Assembly (NCBI GenBank): GCA_934271065.1
Contig: CAKQQQ010000003.1
Coordinates: 124,001 to 188,000 of the forward strand
Source: an uncultured Clostridia bacterium
GTDB lineage: Bacteria; Bacillota; Clostridia; Christensenellales; Borkfalkiaceae
DNA length: 64,000 nt
Reading direction: 5' to 3'
Every line of letters begins with the position of its first letter. The stretch's first letter is position 1. Made by a program: the position numbers and the translations under genes. This document shows, piece after piece, positions 40,431-50,205 of this stretch. The notes under the pieces are model-generated. The model was not told the origin of the DNA. It ran no database searches and saw only the letters and a list, made by a program, of their open reading frames with translations.

Positions 40431-43112
40431 ATGAAAAAATTACTGATTTTGTTGCTGACGATTGCGTGCGCGGTCTCGATTGCGTGTGTGACGGCGTCGT
40501 GCGGCGGTAAAAATTCGGGCAATAAACCCGAACAACCCGTTCCGCCCGCCGAGCAGCCGACCGAACCGACCGAACCGTCAAACCCGTCCGAGCCGTCTAA
40601 TCCGTCCGAGCCGTCTAATCCGTCCGAACCGTCCTTGAAGAAGTTTACGGGCGTTACGTTCGACGGCGCGGAATACGTTTACGACGGAATAGAAAAAGAA
40701 TTACTTGTGAAAGGCGTTCCCGAAGGCGCGCAGGTAAGTTACGTCGGTAACAAGGGTACGGACGTCGGCGAATATAAAGCGACCGCTACCGTCGGCAAAG
40801 ACGGGTACGAAACGCTCACGCTCAACGCGACGTTGAAGATTACCGAAGCGACGATAACGGGCGTTGCGTTCGTCGGCGCGGAACACGTCTACGACGGAAC
40901 GGAGAAAGTATTGCTTGCTACGGGCGTTCCCGAAGGCGCGCAGGTAAGTTACGTCGGCAATAAGGGAACGGACGCGGGCGAATACGCCGCGACGGTAACC
41001 GTAACCAAGAAAAATTACAAAACGCTCACGCTCAACGCGCGACTCGTCATCGCTAAGGCTGATATAGTCGGCATAACTTTTGCAGACGACAGCGTAGAAT
41101 ACGACGCGCTGCCGCACTCGATAGAGATAGTCGGCGATATTCCGCAAGGCGTGACCGTTAAAACCGAGTATAACGGAGTTGAGACGAACGAAGTTACCGA
41201 CGTCGGCGAGTACGACGTAACGCTGAAAATATACGGCAAAAACTACAACGAGTTGAAACTTACGGCTAAGTTGAAAATCAAAAGTACCGAAGAACGCCTT
41301 TACAGCGCGGTATACGCCGGCGGAGTGTACTTCCAGAACAACCTTGACGGTAACAAATTGTACGAGTATACGAGCGGCGGTCTGAATAAAATCAACGGCG
41401 ACTCGCCCGAATATCTTACCGTAAGCGGCGGAAAGTTGTTCTATACTTCCAAAGCGTTGTTGTCTTCGGCGATAAAGGTCTACGAAAAGGCTAACGCGGC
41501 GGATGGCGCGTCGGTATTTACCAACGTTGCGGGCGAATATCTCGTTAGCGACGGCGCGTATCTGTACTACGCCAAAAACTCCTTAATCGATACTAAAAAC
41601 GAGAACGGCATTTACAGAATAAGCCTTACCGACAGCGGGAAGACGCCGCAGAGACTCGTTAAAAACAAGGCGGCGTACCTGACGATCGTCGGCGGTTACG
41701 TTTACTATTCCAACCTGAGCGACGGTAAGAAGTTGTATAAGGTATCCAAAACGGCAACCGAAAACGAAGACGGTATAAAGGTAAGAAGCGGCTCTCTTGC
41801 CGACGAAAGCGTCGAATATATCATATCCGACGGCGAAGTGCTGTACTTTAACTCTACGAAAAAAATAACGGGTATCGGCGTTGCGGCGGCGATAAGAAAA
41901 CTCGATATTTCTACGGGCAAAGAAGTAAAACTCACGACCGATGCCGGTAAATATCTCAATAAAGCGAACGGGTATATCTATTACGTCAACAGCGACAAAA
42001 TAACGAGCGAATTGTTCGGCGACGGTATTTATCGAATAAGCGCGGCTATGGCTGCCGATAACGATAAGGCGGGCGAAAAAGTTATTTCCGCCGACGGCGG
42101 CAACGGATATTCTTCGCTTGCGAGCGACGGCGTAAACCTGTATTATTATAAACTCAACGACAAGCATTTCTATAAATATTCGTTGAGCGAGAAGACCGAA
42201 GTCGACCTTATGGCAGGCTTCGTTCCGCCCGCGCCCGTTATGAAAACCGCCTGCTACGCCGAAACCAAAGTGTATAACGGCGAAGTGTACTATGTAAATC
42301 CTTATGGAGACGGAACGTTATACAAATATAACCTTGCGACGAAACGCGCCAACAAGGTCGTTGAAGACAGAGTGTCCAACGTGTATTTTTACAAAGGGTA
42401 TATGTACTATTCTACCTGCATTGCGACCAACTACGCGCTTTGCAGAATGAATTTGAAGACGAAAGAAGTTACGCGTATATCGGACGGGCGTTGCGACAAT
42501 CTCATATTCGACGGCGACGTTATTTATTATATCAAGGTCGGCTCTGTGTGGAATAATTACGTTTACAAAATGGGGCTTGACGGAAGCAATCCCGAAATGT
42601 TATGTAAAATTTCGTTGTGGGTTGCGAGTTTTGAAAAGGTGGGTAATACGTTCTATTTTACCACTAATCCGAAACTCGGAAGTAAAAAACTGACGAAATT
42701 CGAACTCGGCGCGGAAAAGGCGGTAGATTTAGGTCATAAAGCCAAATTCGTAACTACGGACGGAAAAACGCTGTATTTTTACGATTACGATAATAAAACG
42801 GTAAAGTCCTGCGATTTGAACGGCGGAGACGTCAAGGAGTTGGTAAAGGGCGTAGACGTCAACGAAATGAAAGTGGTCGGCGGAAAATTATATTATTCCG
42901 ACGTAACCGCCGGTACGTTTAGCGCGTACGATTTGACGAGCGGTAAGATAACCAAAATAGCCGATACCTGCGCCGACGGTATATCCGTCGACGGCGGAAA
43001 AATCTATTATATAGGCGCGGCGGTGTCGTATCAGAACGATTACCCGCTCCTTAAAAACGGCGACGGCAGACTTTATTGCTACGACGGTTCTGCCGTAACC
43101 AAACTCGCGTAA
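40431..43112 (+). CDS. Lipoprotein with MBG-like repeats and a DUF5050-like beta-propeller
   Basis: 893 residues. Signal peptide with lipobox VTASC (C24), a linker of repeated SEPSNP units (about 40-67), three MBG-like beta modules (about 70-137, 138-207, 208-277), and a long C-terminal beta-propeller (about 285-893) with repeats of the kind YTVSGGKLFYTSK, YLVSDGAYLYYAK and LTIVGGYVYYSN, as in DUF5050 proteins. The first two MBG units are nearly identical even in DNA. No enzyme motif. Likely an exposed binding or sensor protein. AAGGAGAAA precedes the ATG. It shares its transcript with the XRE-membrane protein. Confidence 0.85.
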   Translation: MKKLLILLLTIACAVSIACVTASCGGKNSGNKPEQPVPPAEQPTEPTEPSNPSEPSNPSEPSNPSEPSLKKFTGVTFDGAEYVYDGIEKELLVKGVPEGAQVSYVGNKGTDVGEYKATATVGKDGYETLTLNATLKITEATITGVAFVGAEHVYDGTEKVLLATGVPEGAQVSYVGNKGTDAGEYAATVTVTKKNYKTLTLNARLVIAKADIVGITFADDSVEYDALPHSIEIVGDIPQGVTVKTEYNGVETNEVTDVGEYDVTLKIYGKNYNELKLTAKLKIKSTEERLYSAVYAGGVYFQNNLDGNKLYEYTSGGLNKINGDSPEYLTVSGGKLFYTSKALLSSAIKVYEKANAADGASVFTNVAGEYLVSDGAYLYYAKNSLIDTKNENGIYRISLTDSGKTPQRLVKNKAAYLTIVGGYVYYSNLSDGKKLYKVSKTATENEDGIKVRSGSLADESVEYIISDGEVLYFNSTKKITGIGVAAAIRKLDISTGKEVKLTTDAGKYLNKANGYIYYVNSDKITSELFGDGIYRISAAMAADNDKAGEKVISADGGNGYSSLASDGVNLYYYKLNDKHFYKYSLSEKTEVDLMAGFVPPAPVMKTACYAETKVYNGEVYYVNPYGDGTLYKYNLATKRANKVVEDRVSNVYFYKGYMYYSTCIATNYALCRMNLKTKEVTRISDGRCDNLIFDGDVIYYIKVGSVWNNYVYKMGLDGSNPEMLCKISLWVASFEKVGNTFYFTTNPKLGSKKLTKFELGAEKAVDLGHKAKFVTTDGKTLYFYDYDNKTVKSCDLNGGDVKELVKGVDVNEMKVVGGKLYYSDVTAGTFSAYDLTSGKITKIADTCADGISVDGGKIYYIGAAVSYQNDYPLLKNGDGRLYCYDGSAVTKLA
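40567..40632 (+). repeat. 18-bp coding minirepeat (SEPSNP linker)
   Basis: The unit GAGCCGTCTAATCCGTCC is repeated in tandem with few changes inside the lipoprotein linker, a site where copy number could vary. Confidence 0.75.
40640..41050 (+). repeat. 210-bp tandem duplication encoding MBG units 1 and 2
   Basis: The segments at 40713-40747 and 40923-40957 are identical over 35 bases and spaced exactly 210 bp, in frame, and the flanks remain similar. A recent duplication or ongoing homogenisation is likely. Confidence 0.75.
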
Positions 43113-43181
43113 ACGGGCAGCGGGGAGAGTAATACCCGATCGGTTTGAGTCTTTAATCGAAAAAAAATTAAAAAACGAAAA

Positions 43182-43222
43182 ACGGGCGGAGAAGTCTTAA
43201 AAGACTTCTCCGCCCGCGTTTT
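43182..43222. terminator. Bidirectional terminator between lipoprotein and pfp
   Basis: Stem CGGGCGGAGAAGTCTT / AAGACTTCTCCGCCCG with a two-base loop and T-runs on both strands. It ends the minus-strand lepA-to-pfp operon as well. Confidence 0.92.
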
Positions 43223-43256
43223 GGTTTGACGATCGTAATTATAAATCGGTCGGCGT

Positions 43257-44489
43257 TCAGATTTTGAATTTTATAAGTTTTAATTCGGCGTAGTCGGGCA
43301 ACCCGTTTTTGTACCGAATTTTCGGCTCGCCTTTAATAAGGGGCAGGGCGTATTCGGCGTATAACTCGTTAAGCCCCGTTCCGTCGGCGGTTATCCACTC
43401 GCGTGGCACGCGTTTTTCGGCGTTGGCGGTAACGGTTAAAGGCGTCAGCCCGTACGACAATTCGTACGGCGAAGAGTTCGTTCGGATAAAACTTACCATT
43501 TTGTCGGTTTCGCCGCTCGTCGCCGCTTCGACCGCTGTTTCGCCCGCGCGGAAGGCTTCTTCCACGTCGGTTTCGGACGCGCAATGCGCCGCGCAACGTT
43601 GCAGAATATTCAGTTCTATCGCCTTGCATTTAATCCCCGCGTTCTTTACTATCGAACGGAGCGTCGCGCAAACGCCGCCGAGTTGAGAATGACCGAAGTT
43701 GTCCGTACTTGCCGAGTCTTCGCCGACGTACGTTCCGTCGGCGTATTTCACGCCTTCCGATACCGCTACGATGCATTTGCTTTTTTCTTTTACCACGCGT
43801 AAAACGTCCGCTTCGAATTTCCGTTTGTCGAAAGGAATTTCGGGCAGGTAAATCAAATCCGCGCCGTAGCCGTTAATCGCGGCAAGACTTGCCGCCGCGG
43901 TAAGCCAGCCCGCGTTTCTGCCCATGATTTCGAGAATTATAACCAGCGGACTTTCGTAAATACTCGCGTCGCGATTGACTTCCGCAACCGACGTGGCGAC
44001 GTATTTCGCCGCGCTGCCGTAGCCGGGGCAATGGTCCGTGCCGGCAAGGTCGTTGTCTATCGTTTTGGGTATGCCTATAACGTTTACGCCGTAGCCGACT
44101 TTTTGCATATACCGCGAAATTTTATCGCAGGTGTCCATAGAATCGTTGCCGCCGTTATAGAAAAAGTACTTTACGTCGTATTTTTTGAATACTTCGAGTA
44201 TGCGTTTATAATCGGTGTCGTCTTCGTTGAAGTCTTTGAGTTTGTACCTTACCGAGCCGAACGCCGAAGCGGGCGTGTTTTTAAGCGCGAGCAGTTCGTT
44301 TTCGTCTTCCTTGCTCATATCGAAGAAGTCTTCGCTGAGAACGCCTTTCACGCCGTGATGAGCGCACAGAACGCCCGTAACGTTCGGATTTTTCAACGCC
44401 GCCGTTATTCCGCCGGCAACGCTTGCGTTGATGACCGCCGTCGGTCCGCCCGACTGCGCGAAAACGCATCTGCCTATAAGATTTTTCAT
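43257..44489 (-). CDS. pfp: PPi-dependent 6-phosphofructokinase
   Basis: 410 residues. Phosphofructokinase fold with QSGGPTAVINAS at the phosphate site, GGNDSMDT at 113-120 and PKTIDND at 141-147. Aspartate D116 replaces the glycine found in ATP enzymes (GGDGS) and lysine K142 replaces the glycine of PGTIDND; these two changes are the established marks of diphosphate-dependent enzymes. It would reversibly convert fructose 6-phosphate and PPi to fructose 1,6-bisphosphate. It lies 34 bases downstream of an ATP-type paralogue. Confidence 0.93.
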   Translation of the reverse strand: MKNLIGRCVFAQSGGPTAVINASVAGGITAALKNPNVTGVLCAHHGVKGVLSEDFFDMSKEDENELLALKNTPASAFGSVRYKLKDFNEDDTDYKRILEVFKKYDVKYFFYNGGNDSMDTCDKISRYMQKVGYGVNVIGIPKTIDNDLAGTDHCPGYGSAAKYVATSVAEVNRDASIYESPLVIILEIMGRNAGWLTAAASLAAINGYGADLIYLPEIPFDKRKFEADVLRVVKEKSKCIVAVSEGVKYADGTYVGEDSASTDNFGHSQLGGVCATLRSIVKNAGIKCKAIELNILQRCAAHCASETDVEEAFRAGETAVEAATSGETDKMVSFIRTNSSPYELSYGLTPLTVTANAEKRVPREWITADGTGLNELYAEYALPLIKGEPKIRYKNGLPDYAELKLIKFKI

Positions 44490-44523
44490 TAGTCGTACCT
44501 TTCGTCGTTAAAGTGCAGGGTTA

Positions 44524-45483
44524 TCAGCAGAGTTTTGCCGCCATATCGTAAAGGTTTTTGTCTATATCCTTTTTCATCGCAAGCGCTTCGGTTATATCGA
44601 GATCGATGGTTTCGCGACCGTGGCAACCTATAACGCGGTTGGTCTTGCCCTGCAAAAGCAGGTCTACCGCGTGTACGCCGAACTTGGCGGCGAGCATTCT
44701 GTCCGCCATAGACGGCGAGCCGCCGCGCTGAATGTGTCCGAGCGTGGTTACTTTAACGTCCGTGCCGGAAATAACCGAAACTATCGTTTTGATTTCGTTT
44801 TCGTTGCCCGCGCCTTCGGCGAGAACGATTACGTTCGCGGTCTTGCCGTGTTCGCGGTTGTTCTTGATTTCGTTGGCGATTTTTTGTATATCGTACGGAA
44901 CTTCGGGTACGAGAATATACTCCGCGCCGCCGCAAATACCGGCGTATAAGGCGATATCTCCGCATCTTCTGCCCATAACCTTAACAAGCGAAACTCTGTC
45001 GTGCGAAGTCATCGTGTCGCGCAGAGCGTTGATTGCCCAAAGCACGGTGTTTACAGCCGTGTCGAAACCAAGCGTGTAGTCGGTGTAGGCAAGGTCGTTG
45101 TCTATCGTGCCGGGTATACCGACCACGTTTATGCCGTGTTCGTCGGAAAGCAGTTTCGCGCCCGTGAACGAGCCGTCGCCGCCGATGACGACGAGTCCTT
45201 CAACGCCGAGTTTTTTAAGGTTGTCCGCCGCGATTTTTCTTACGGCGGGGTCTTTGAATTCAAGGCAACGCGCGGTCTTTAATATCGTGCCGCCGCGCTG
45301 AATGATATCGCATACGGAATGCGTATCCATTTTGATTATCTCGTTTTTCACAAGTCCGTTGTAACCGCGGTCTACGCCGTAAACTTCGAGCCCCGCGTTA
45401 AGTGCGCTTCTTACCACCGCCCTGATGCAGGCGTTCATTCCGGGCGCGTCTCCGCCGCTCGTTAAAATTGCGATTTTTTTCAT
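44524..45483 (-). CDS. pfkA: ATP-dependent 6-phosphofructokinase
   Basis: 319 residues, the length of bacterial PfkA. TSGGDAPGMNA at the N-terminus, GGDGSFTGA (101-109) with the ATP-type glycine, PGTIDND (124-130, catalytic D128), the MGRRCGDIAL block and HIQRGGSP near the effector region. It commits fructose 6-phosphate to glycolysis. Twelve bases separate it from dnaE upstream; dnaE next to pfkA is a common Firmicutes arrangement (usually dnaE-accA-accD-pfkA; the acc genes are missing here). Confidence 0.96.
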   Translation of the reverse strand: MKKIAILTSGGDAPGMNACIRAVVRSALNAGLEVYGVDRGYNGLVKNEIIKMDTHSVCDIIQRGGTILKTARCLEFKDPAVRKIAADNLKKLGVEGLVVIGGDGSFTGAKLLSDEHGINVVGIPGTIDNDLAYTDYTLGFDTAVNTVLWAINALRDTMTSHDRVSLVKVMGRRCGDIALYAGICGGAEYILVPEVPYDIQKIANEIKNNREHGKTANVIVLAEGAGNENEIKTIVSVISGTDVKVTTLGHIQRGGSPSMADRMLAAKFGVHAVDLLLQGKTNRVIGCHGRETIDLDITEALAMKKDIDKNLYDMAAKLC

Positions 45484-45495
45484 AACGTAAATCTC

Positions 45496-48400
45496 CTATG
45501 CTTCAAAAAATTTTATTTTATCTTCGTCTACGATCGACATAAGTTCGTTGACGAGTCCTCGGCAATTTCTTACCTTTTTGTCCATTTTATAGTTTTTACC
45601 GTTGATTTTGAAATATACGGTAATATCTCCGGGGTAGGTGGCAAGCACGTCGAGCAGGTCGTCTTTAAGCCCTTGCGAATGTTCGTCGAGCACTATGCCG
45701 AGATATTGCTTTTTAGGGCATTCCGTCGGTAATTCTTCGGACTGTTCTTCGCTTACGCCGATTGCCAGATCCACCGCGACCGAGACTTTGTTGTCGTCGC
45801 GTATTTGTAATCTTCCGCGGATTTTGATAAGCGACTCTTCGCGGAGTATCGCCTTGTACTTTTCGTACTTTTTCGGGAAGAACACGCATTCTATCGCACC
45901 GTAACGGTCTTCCACCGTAACGAAAGTCATCGTAGAACCCGAACGCGTGTTGATTTTGTTTACCGCCGTGATAATTCCGCCCAGATAGACCTGCATATCG
46001 TTTTTGACGTCGGTATACGTCTCGTTACCGTCTTCGTCTTCTTCGGTGTTGAGCAGCGCGCTCGTATCGAAAGTGCAGTCTTTGAACTTGTCCGCGTACC
46101 CGTCGAGCGGATGCCCCGTGACGTACACGCCCACTACGTTCTTTTCAAGCGAAAGTTTGGTTTTGTGGTCGTATTCTTTCAGGTTGGGGTAATTGACGGT
46201 AAACGTGGTGTCTTCTTTCAGCACGTCGCCGAACAGGCTCATCTGATTGCTTTCGCGTTGTTTGGCGATAAGCGAAACGCGTTCTATCAACTCTTCGCTC
46301 ATTCCTATCATCTGCGTGCGGTATCTGCCGAACGCGTCGAACGCGCCCGCGTAGATAAGGTTTTCGACGAGTCGTTTGTTAAGGACCTTACTTTCGCAGC
46401 GCGAAATGAAGTTTTCAAACGACGTGTATTTGCCGTGCAGTTCTCTTTCGGCGACTATCGAGTCGATTGCCGAAAGCCCTATGCCTTTTATAGCCGCAAG
46501 TCCGTATCGGATTTTCTTGTCTTTTACCGTGAAAAATCCGACGCTTTCGTTAATGTCGGGCGGAAGAACGGGTATGCCTTCTTCTTTGGCGTAGCCGACG
46601 TAGTTGCTTATTTCGTCTATGTTGGTTATGCGGTTGTTGAGTACCGCGGTCAGGAATTCGGCTTCGTAGTAAGTTTTAAGGTACGCCGTCTGGTAGGTTA
46701 CCAGCGAGTACGCCGCCGCGTGCGATTTGTTGAACGCGTATTTGGCAAAGTCTTTCATTTCGTTCCAGATATCGTGCGCGACCGCTTCGGGAACTCCGCG
46801 TTTAAGACAGCCGTCTATCGCCGTGGATACCTTGCCGTGGTCTACGGTTTCGGGTTTGCCGTGAATGAAGATGACTTCTTCTTTTATCATATCGTCGACT
46901 TTCTTTTTGCCCATCATACGGCGGACCATATCCGCCTGACCGAGCGTGTACCCCGCGAGAGCCTGAACGATTTTCATAACCTGTTCCTGATACACTATAC
47001 AGCCGTAAGTCTGTTTGAGTATGGGTTCGAGCAAGGGGTGGGCGAACGATACGAGTTCGGGGTTATGTTTGCATTTTATGAATTTGGGTATAGAATCCAT
47101 AGGACCGGGGCGGTAAAGCGAAACCGCCGCGACTATATCTTCTATACAGGTCGGTTTAAGTTCTCTCAAAAAGCGTTGGAAGCCGCCGGATTCGACCTGA
47201 AACACGGCTTTCGTGTTGCCGGTAGAGAGCATTGCGAAGACTTTCGGATCGTCGTACGCGGAATGGTCGAAATCTATTTCCACGCCGTGATTTTGTCTGA
47301 CGTATTCGATCGCCATCTTAATATCGGATAAGTTCCTTAAACCGAGAAAGTCCATTTTAAGGAAGCCGAGATGTTCGAGTTCTACGCCCGTGTACTGGCT
47401 GGTAATGTCGTCGCCGTTTCTGCCTAGCGGCATATGCCTGTCGAGAACGTCCGCGCCGATTATTACGCCGCAGGCGTGGGTGCTTGCCTGACGGGGCATA
47501 TCTTCGAGTTTCATCGCTATGTCGACTATTCTCGCGATCTCCGGGTCTTCTTCGTACATTTCGACGAGTTCTTTCACGGAATAGTCCACGCCGAAGTCTT
47601 TGTCGGTTTCTTTCGGGCGGTATTTGCCGAACACTTTCATCAGAATGTTCGGGCGTTTAAGGTCGAATTCTTCGCCCTTGGCGTTTTTTGCCACCATTTT
47701 GTTGGGAATGGCTTTCGTAACTCTGTCCGCTTCCGAATAGGGCAGTTTAAGCACGCGCGCCACGTCCTTGACGGCGTTTTTCGCCGCCATCGTGCCGAAA
47801 GTGACTATCTTGCACACTCTGTCGTAGCCGTACTTGCGTCTGACGTAATCTATTACTTCCTGACGGCGGCTGTCTTCGAAGTCTACGTCGAAGTCGGGCG
47901 CGGAAACGCGCTCGGGGTTAAGAAACCGCTCGAAATAAAGGTCGTATTTAATGGGATCGATGTTGGTTATGCCGATAAGGTAGGCGACTATCGAGCCTGC
48001 GCCCGATCCGCGCCCCGGACCTACCGAAATGCCCATTTTCCGCGCGGCGTTGATATAGTCCCAGACTATCAGAAAGTACTCTATAAAGCCTTGTTTCTGT
48101 ATTACCGCGAGTTCGCTTTCTATACGGTCGCGTATTTCGGGCGTCTCTTCGCCGTACTTTTTCTTAACGCCTTCGTCTATCAGTTTGCGGATATAGACGG
48201 TAGGCTCTTCGCCCGTTTCGGGTATATAGTGCGGAAACATATAATGCCCGTACACGAACCCGAAATTGCATTTGTCCGCTATTTCCAGCGTGTTGGTTAT
48301 CGCTTCCGAATCGTCCTTGAACAGGGCGGACATCTCTTCTTCGGTTTTAAGGTAAAACTCGTCGTTGGGGAAGCGCATACGGTTAGGATCGTCGTAGTCC

Positions 48401-49071
48401 GCGCCCGTCTGAACGCATAAAAGAACGTCCTGCGATCTCGCGTCGCTCTTTTCGACGTAATGCACGTCGTTCGTCGCGACGAGTTTTATACCGTATTTTT
48501 TCGAGTAAACGCGCAGGTACTTGTTGACTTCCGCCTGTTCGGGTATGCCGTGGTCCTGCATTTCGAGATAGAAGTCGTCGCCGAACACGCCCTTGTACCA
48601 TTCCACGAGCCGTTCTGCGCGGTCGAATTCGCGCCCGACGATCGCGCGCGGAATTTCGCCCGCCAGACACGCCGAAAGACATATAAGCCCTTCGCTGTGT
48701 TCTGCCAAAATCTTGCGGTCGATTCTCGGTTTATAGTGGAAGCCGTCGCGGAACGCCACGGCGTTAAGATAGGCGATGTTTTTATAGCCCGTTTCGTTTT
48801 TGCAAAGGAGCACGAGATGGTTAAGTCTCGGCTTGCCTTCGTGGCAGGTAAGGTCGTCGCAGACGTAAAATTCCGTACCTATAATCGCCTTGATGCCGAC
48901 CTTGTCGCACGCGTCGAAAAACGCGACCGCGCCGTACATATTGCCGTGATCGGTTATGGCAAGCGCGGGCATTCCGAGCGCTTTCGCTCTTTTGGTAACG
49001 GCGTTTATTCTCGCCGCTCCGTCGAGAATGCTGTATTCGGTATGAACGTGTAAATGTACGAAATTACCCAT
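45496..49071 (-). CDS. dnaE: DNA polymerase III alpha subunit (DnaE)
   Basis: 1191 residues. PHP domain at the N-terminus (HLHVHTEYSILDG, ITDHGNMYG), the C-family polymerase core with PDFDVDFEDSRRQEVIDYVRR holding catalytic aspartates and GPGRGSGAGS, the thumb/fingers region VYQEQVMKI and DMVRRMMGKK, a tandem HhH segment (LAAIKGIGLSAIDSI) and an OB-fold (VYLGGIITAVN ... TFVTVEDRYGAIECVFFP). In Firmicutes DnaE works with PolC in replication; this is the DnaE1-like long form. AAGGAC precedes the ATG. Part of the lepA-hemW-dnaE-pfkA-pfp run. Confidence 0.97.
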   Translation of the reverse strand: MGNFVHLHVHTEYSILDGAARINAVTKRAKALGMPALAITDHGNMYGAVAFFDACDKVGIKAIIGTEFYVCDDLTCHEGKPRLNHLVLLCKNETGYKNIAYLNAVAFRDGFHYKPRIDRKILAEHSEGLICLSACLAGEIPRAIVGREFDRAERLVEWYKGVFGDDFYLEMQDHGIPEQAEVNKYLRVYSKKYGIKLVATNDVHYVEKSDARSQDVLLCVQTGADYDDPNRMRFPNDEFYLKTEEEMSALFKDDSEAITNTLEIADKCNFGFVYGHYMFPHYIPETGEEPTVYIRKLIDEGVKKKYGEETPEIRDRIESELAVIQKQGFIEYFLIVWDYINAARKMGISVGPGRGSGAGSIVAYLIGITNIDPIKYDLYFERFLNPERVSAPDFDVDFEDSRRQEVIDYVRRKYGYDRVCKIVTFGTMAAKNAVKDVARVLKLPYSEADRVTKAIPNKMVAKNAKGEEFDLKRPNILMKVFGKYRPKETDKDFGVDYSVKELVEMYEEDPEIARIVDIAMKLEDMPRQASTHACGVIIGADVLDRHMPLGRNGDDITSQYTGVELEHLGFLKMDFLGLRNLSDIKMAIEYVRQNHGVEIDFDHSAYDDPKVFAMLSTGNTKAVFQVESGGFQRFLRELKPTCIEDIVAAVSLYRPGPMDSIPKFIKCKHNPELVSFAHPLLEPILKQTYGCIVYQEQVMKIVQALAGYTLGQADMVRRMMGKKKVDDMIKEEVIFIHGKPETVDHGKVSTAIDGCLKRGVPEAVAHDIWNEMKDFAKYAFNKSHAAAYSLVTYQTAYLKTYYEAEFLTAVLNNRITNIDEISNYVGYAKEEGIPVLPPDINESVGFFTVKDKKIRYGLAAIKGIGLSAIDSIVAERELHGKYTSFENFISRCESKVLNKRLVENLIYAGAFDAFGRYRTQMIGMSEELIERVSLIAKQRESNQMSLFGDVLKEDTTFTVNYPNLKEYDHKTKLSLEKNVVGVYVTGHPLDGYADKFKDCTFDTSALLNTEEDEDGNETYTDVKNDMQVYLGGIITAVNKINTRSGSTMTFVTVEDRYGAIECVFFPKKYEKYKAILREESLIKIRGRLQIRDDNKVSVAVDLAIGVSEEQSEELPTECPKKQYLGIVLDEHSQGLKDDLLDVLATYPGDITVYFKINGKNYKMDKKVRNCRGLVNELMSIVDEDKIKFFEA

Positions 49072-49094
49072 AGCGTCCTTAGTCTGATTTCAGG

Positions 49095-50204
49095 TCAGTC
49101 CATAAAATTGATGATTACGTCGTTCTGAACGAACAGGTATTCGGGTTTTATCGAAAGCCTTTCGTCCGTAACGTCGAGATGTTTTTCGGAGAGTTTGATT
49201 TTCTCCGCGTATTTTTTCGTAAAATCGGTATTAAATCGTCGGTTGAAGTCCGCGAAGTTTACGCCGTCGGTCGTGCGGAGCGCAAGCATAATATACTCGA
49301 ACTCGCGTTCGTCGCCTTCAATCTCTTCCGAGAAGATTTCGGCGACCTTACCGCGCAGTATGCACGCGACGTACTCGTCTATTTTTTCGGTGTTGGTAAA
49401 CCGCCGTTCGCCTATGAACGACGAAGCGGAAACGCCGAAGCCGATATACTGCCCGCGTTGCCAGTAGTTGGCGTTGTGCCGCGAACGGTAACCGTCTTTC
49501 GCGAAGTTGGAGACTTCGTAACGCTTAAATCCGTTTTCTTCGAGATATTTTACGGCGTCGTCGTAAAGGTCTGCCACTTCGTCTTCGTCGGGCAGGTCTC
49601 CGTTAAGGTATCTGCCGTACATTATAGTGCCTTCTTCGGGTTTGAGCGCGTAGCACGAAATATGTTTCGCGCCGCCTTTAATCGCAAGGTCGATAGTGGC
49701 TCTCACGTCGTCTTTGGTCTGATTTTCAAGCCCTATCATCACGTCCGCGCTGACGTTTTTGCCTTTAAGCAACTCGCAGGCGTAGAGAAAGTCTTTCGTA
49801 TCGTGTATACGGTTAAGACTGCGCAGCATTTTGTCGTCCGCGCTCTGTAACCCCACGCTGAATCGGTTGAACCCCGCATTTTCGTACGCTTTTACCTTTT
49901 CGGGCGAGAGAGTGCCGGGGTTTATTTCGAGCGTTATTTCCGCGTCGTCCGTAATTTTGTAAAGTCTGCGCAGTTGTTTCATCGCGCCGACTATATACCG
50001 TTCGTCGACGAACGACGGAGTGCCGCCCCCGAAGTAAACCGTGTCGAACTCGTAATTTTCAAGCGATTGCGCCCTGCCTTTCATCTCTTTGTACAGACAG
50101 CCGAAATAAATTTCCGCCTTGCCGATTTCTTTGGGGTAAGACGCGAAGTCGCAATATATGCATTTGCTTTTGCAAAAGGGAACGTGTACGTAAATGCCGC
50201 TCAT
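49095..50204 (-). CDS. hemW: HemW-like radical SAM protein (coproporphyrinogen III oxidase-like)
   Basis: 369 residues from the ATG at 50204, one base after the lepA stop; a longer frame would run into lepA. The radical SAM cluster motif is CKSKCIYC (C11, C15, C18), directly after IYVHVPF. The SAM/GGGTPS motif is YFGGGTPS, followed by EINPG and RFSVGLQS. The C-terminal HemN-type domain is present (YEVSNFAKDGYRSRHNANYW). HemW proteins bind heme and act in heme insertion rather than in porphyrin oxidation. No other heme gene is nearby. lepA-hemW is a common clostridial pair. Confidence 0.93.
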   Translation of the reverse strand: MSGIYVHVPFCKSKCIYCDFASYPKEIGKAEIYFGCLYKEMKGRAQSLENYEFDTVYFGGGTPSFVDERYIVGAMKQLRRLYKITDDAEITLEINPGTLSPEKVKAYENAGFNRFSVGLQSADDKMLRSLNRIHDTKDFLYACELLKGKNVSADVMIGLENQTKDDVRATIDLAIKGGAKHISCYALKPEEGTIMYGRYLNGDLPDEDEVADLYDDAVKYLEENGFKRYEVSNFAKDGYRSRHNANYWQRGQYIGFGVSASSFIGERRFTNTEKIDEYVACILRGKVAEIFSEEIEGDEREFEYIMLALRTTDGVNFADFNRRFNTDFTKKYAEKIKLSEKHLDVTDERLSIKPEYLFVQNDVIINFMD

Positions 50205-50205
50205 T

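Noticed and set aside
46111..47331. 406-codon plus-strand open frame opposite dnaE
   Set aside because: Shadow of the conserved polymerase gene, without translation signals.
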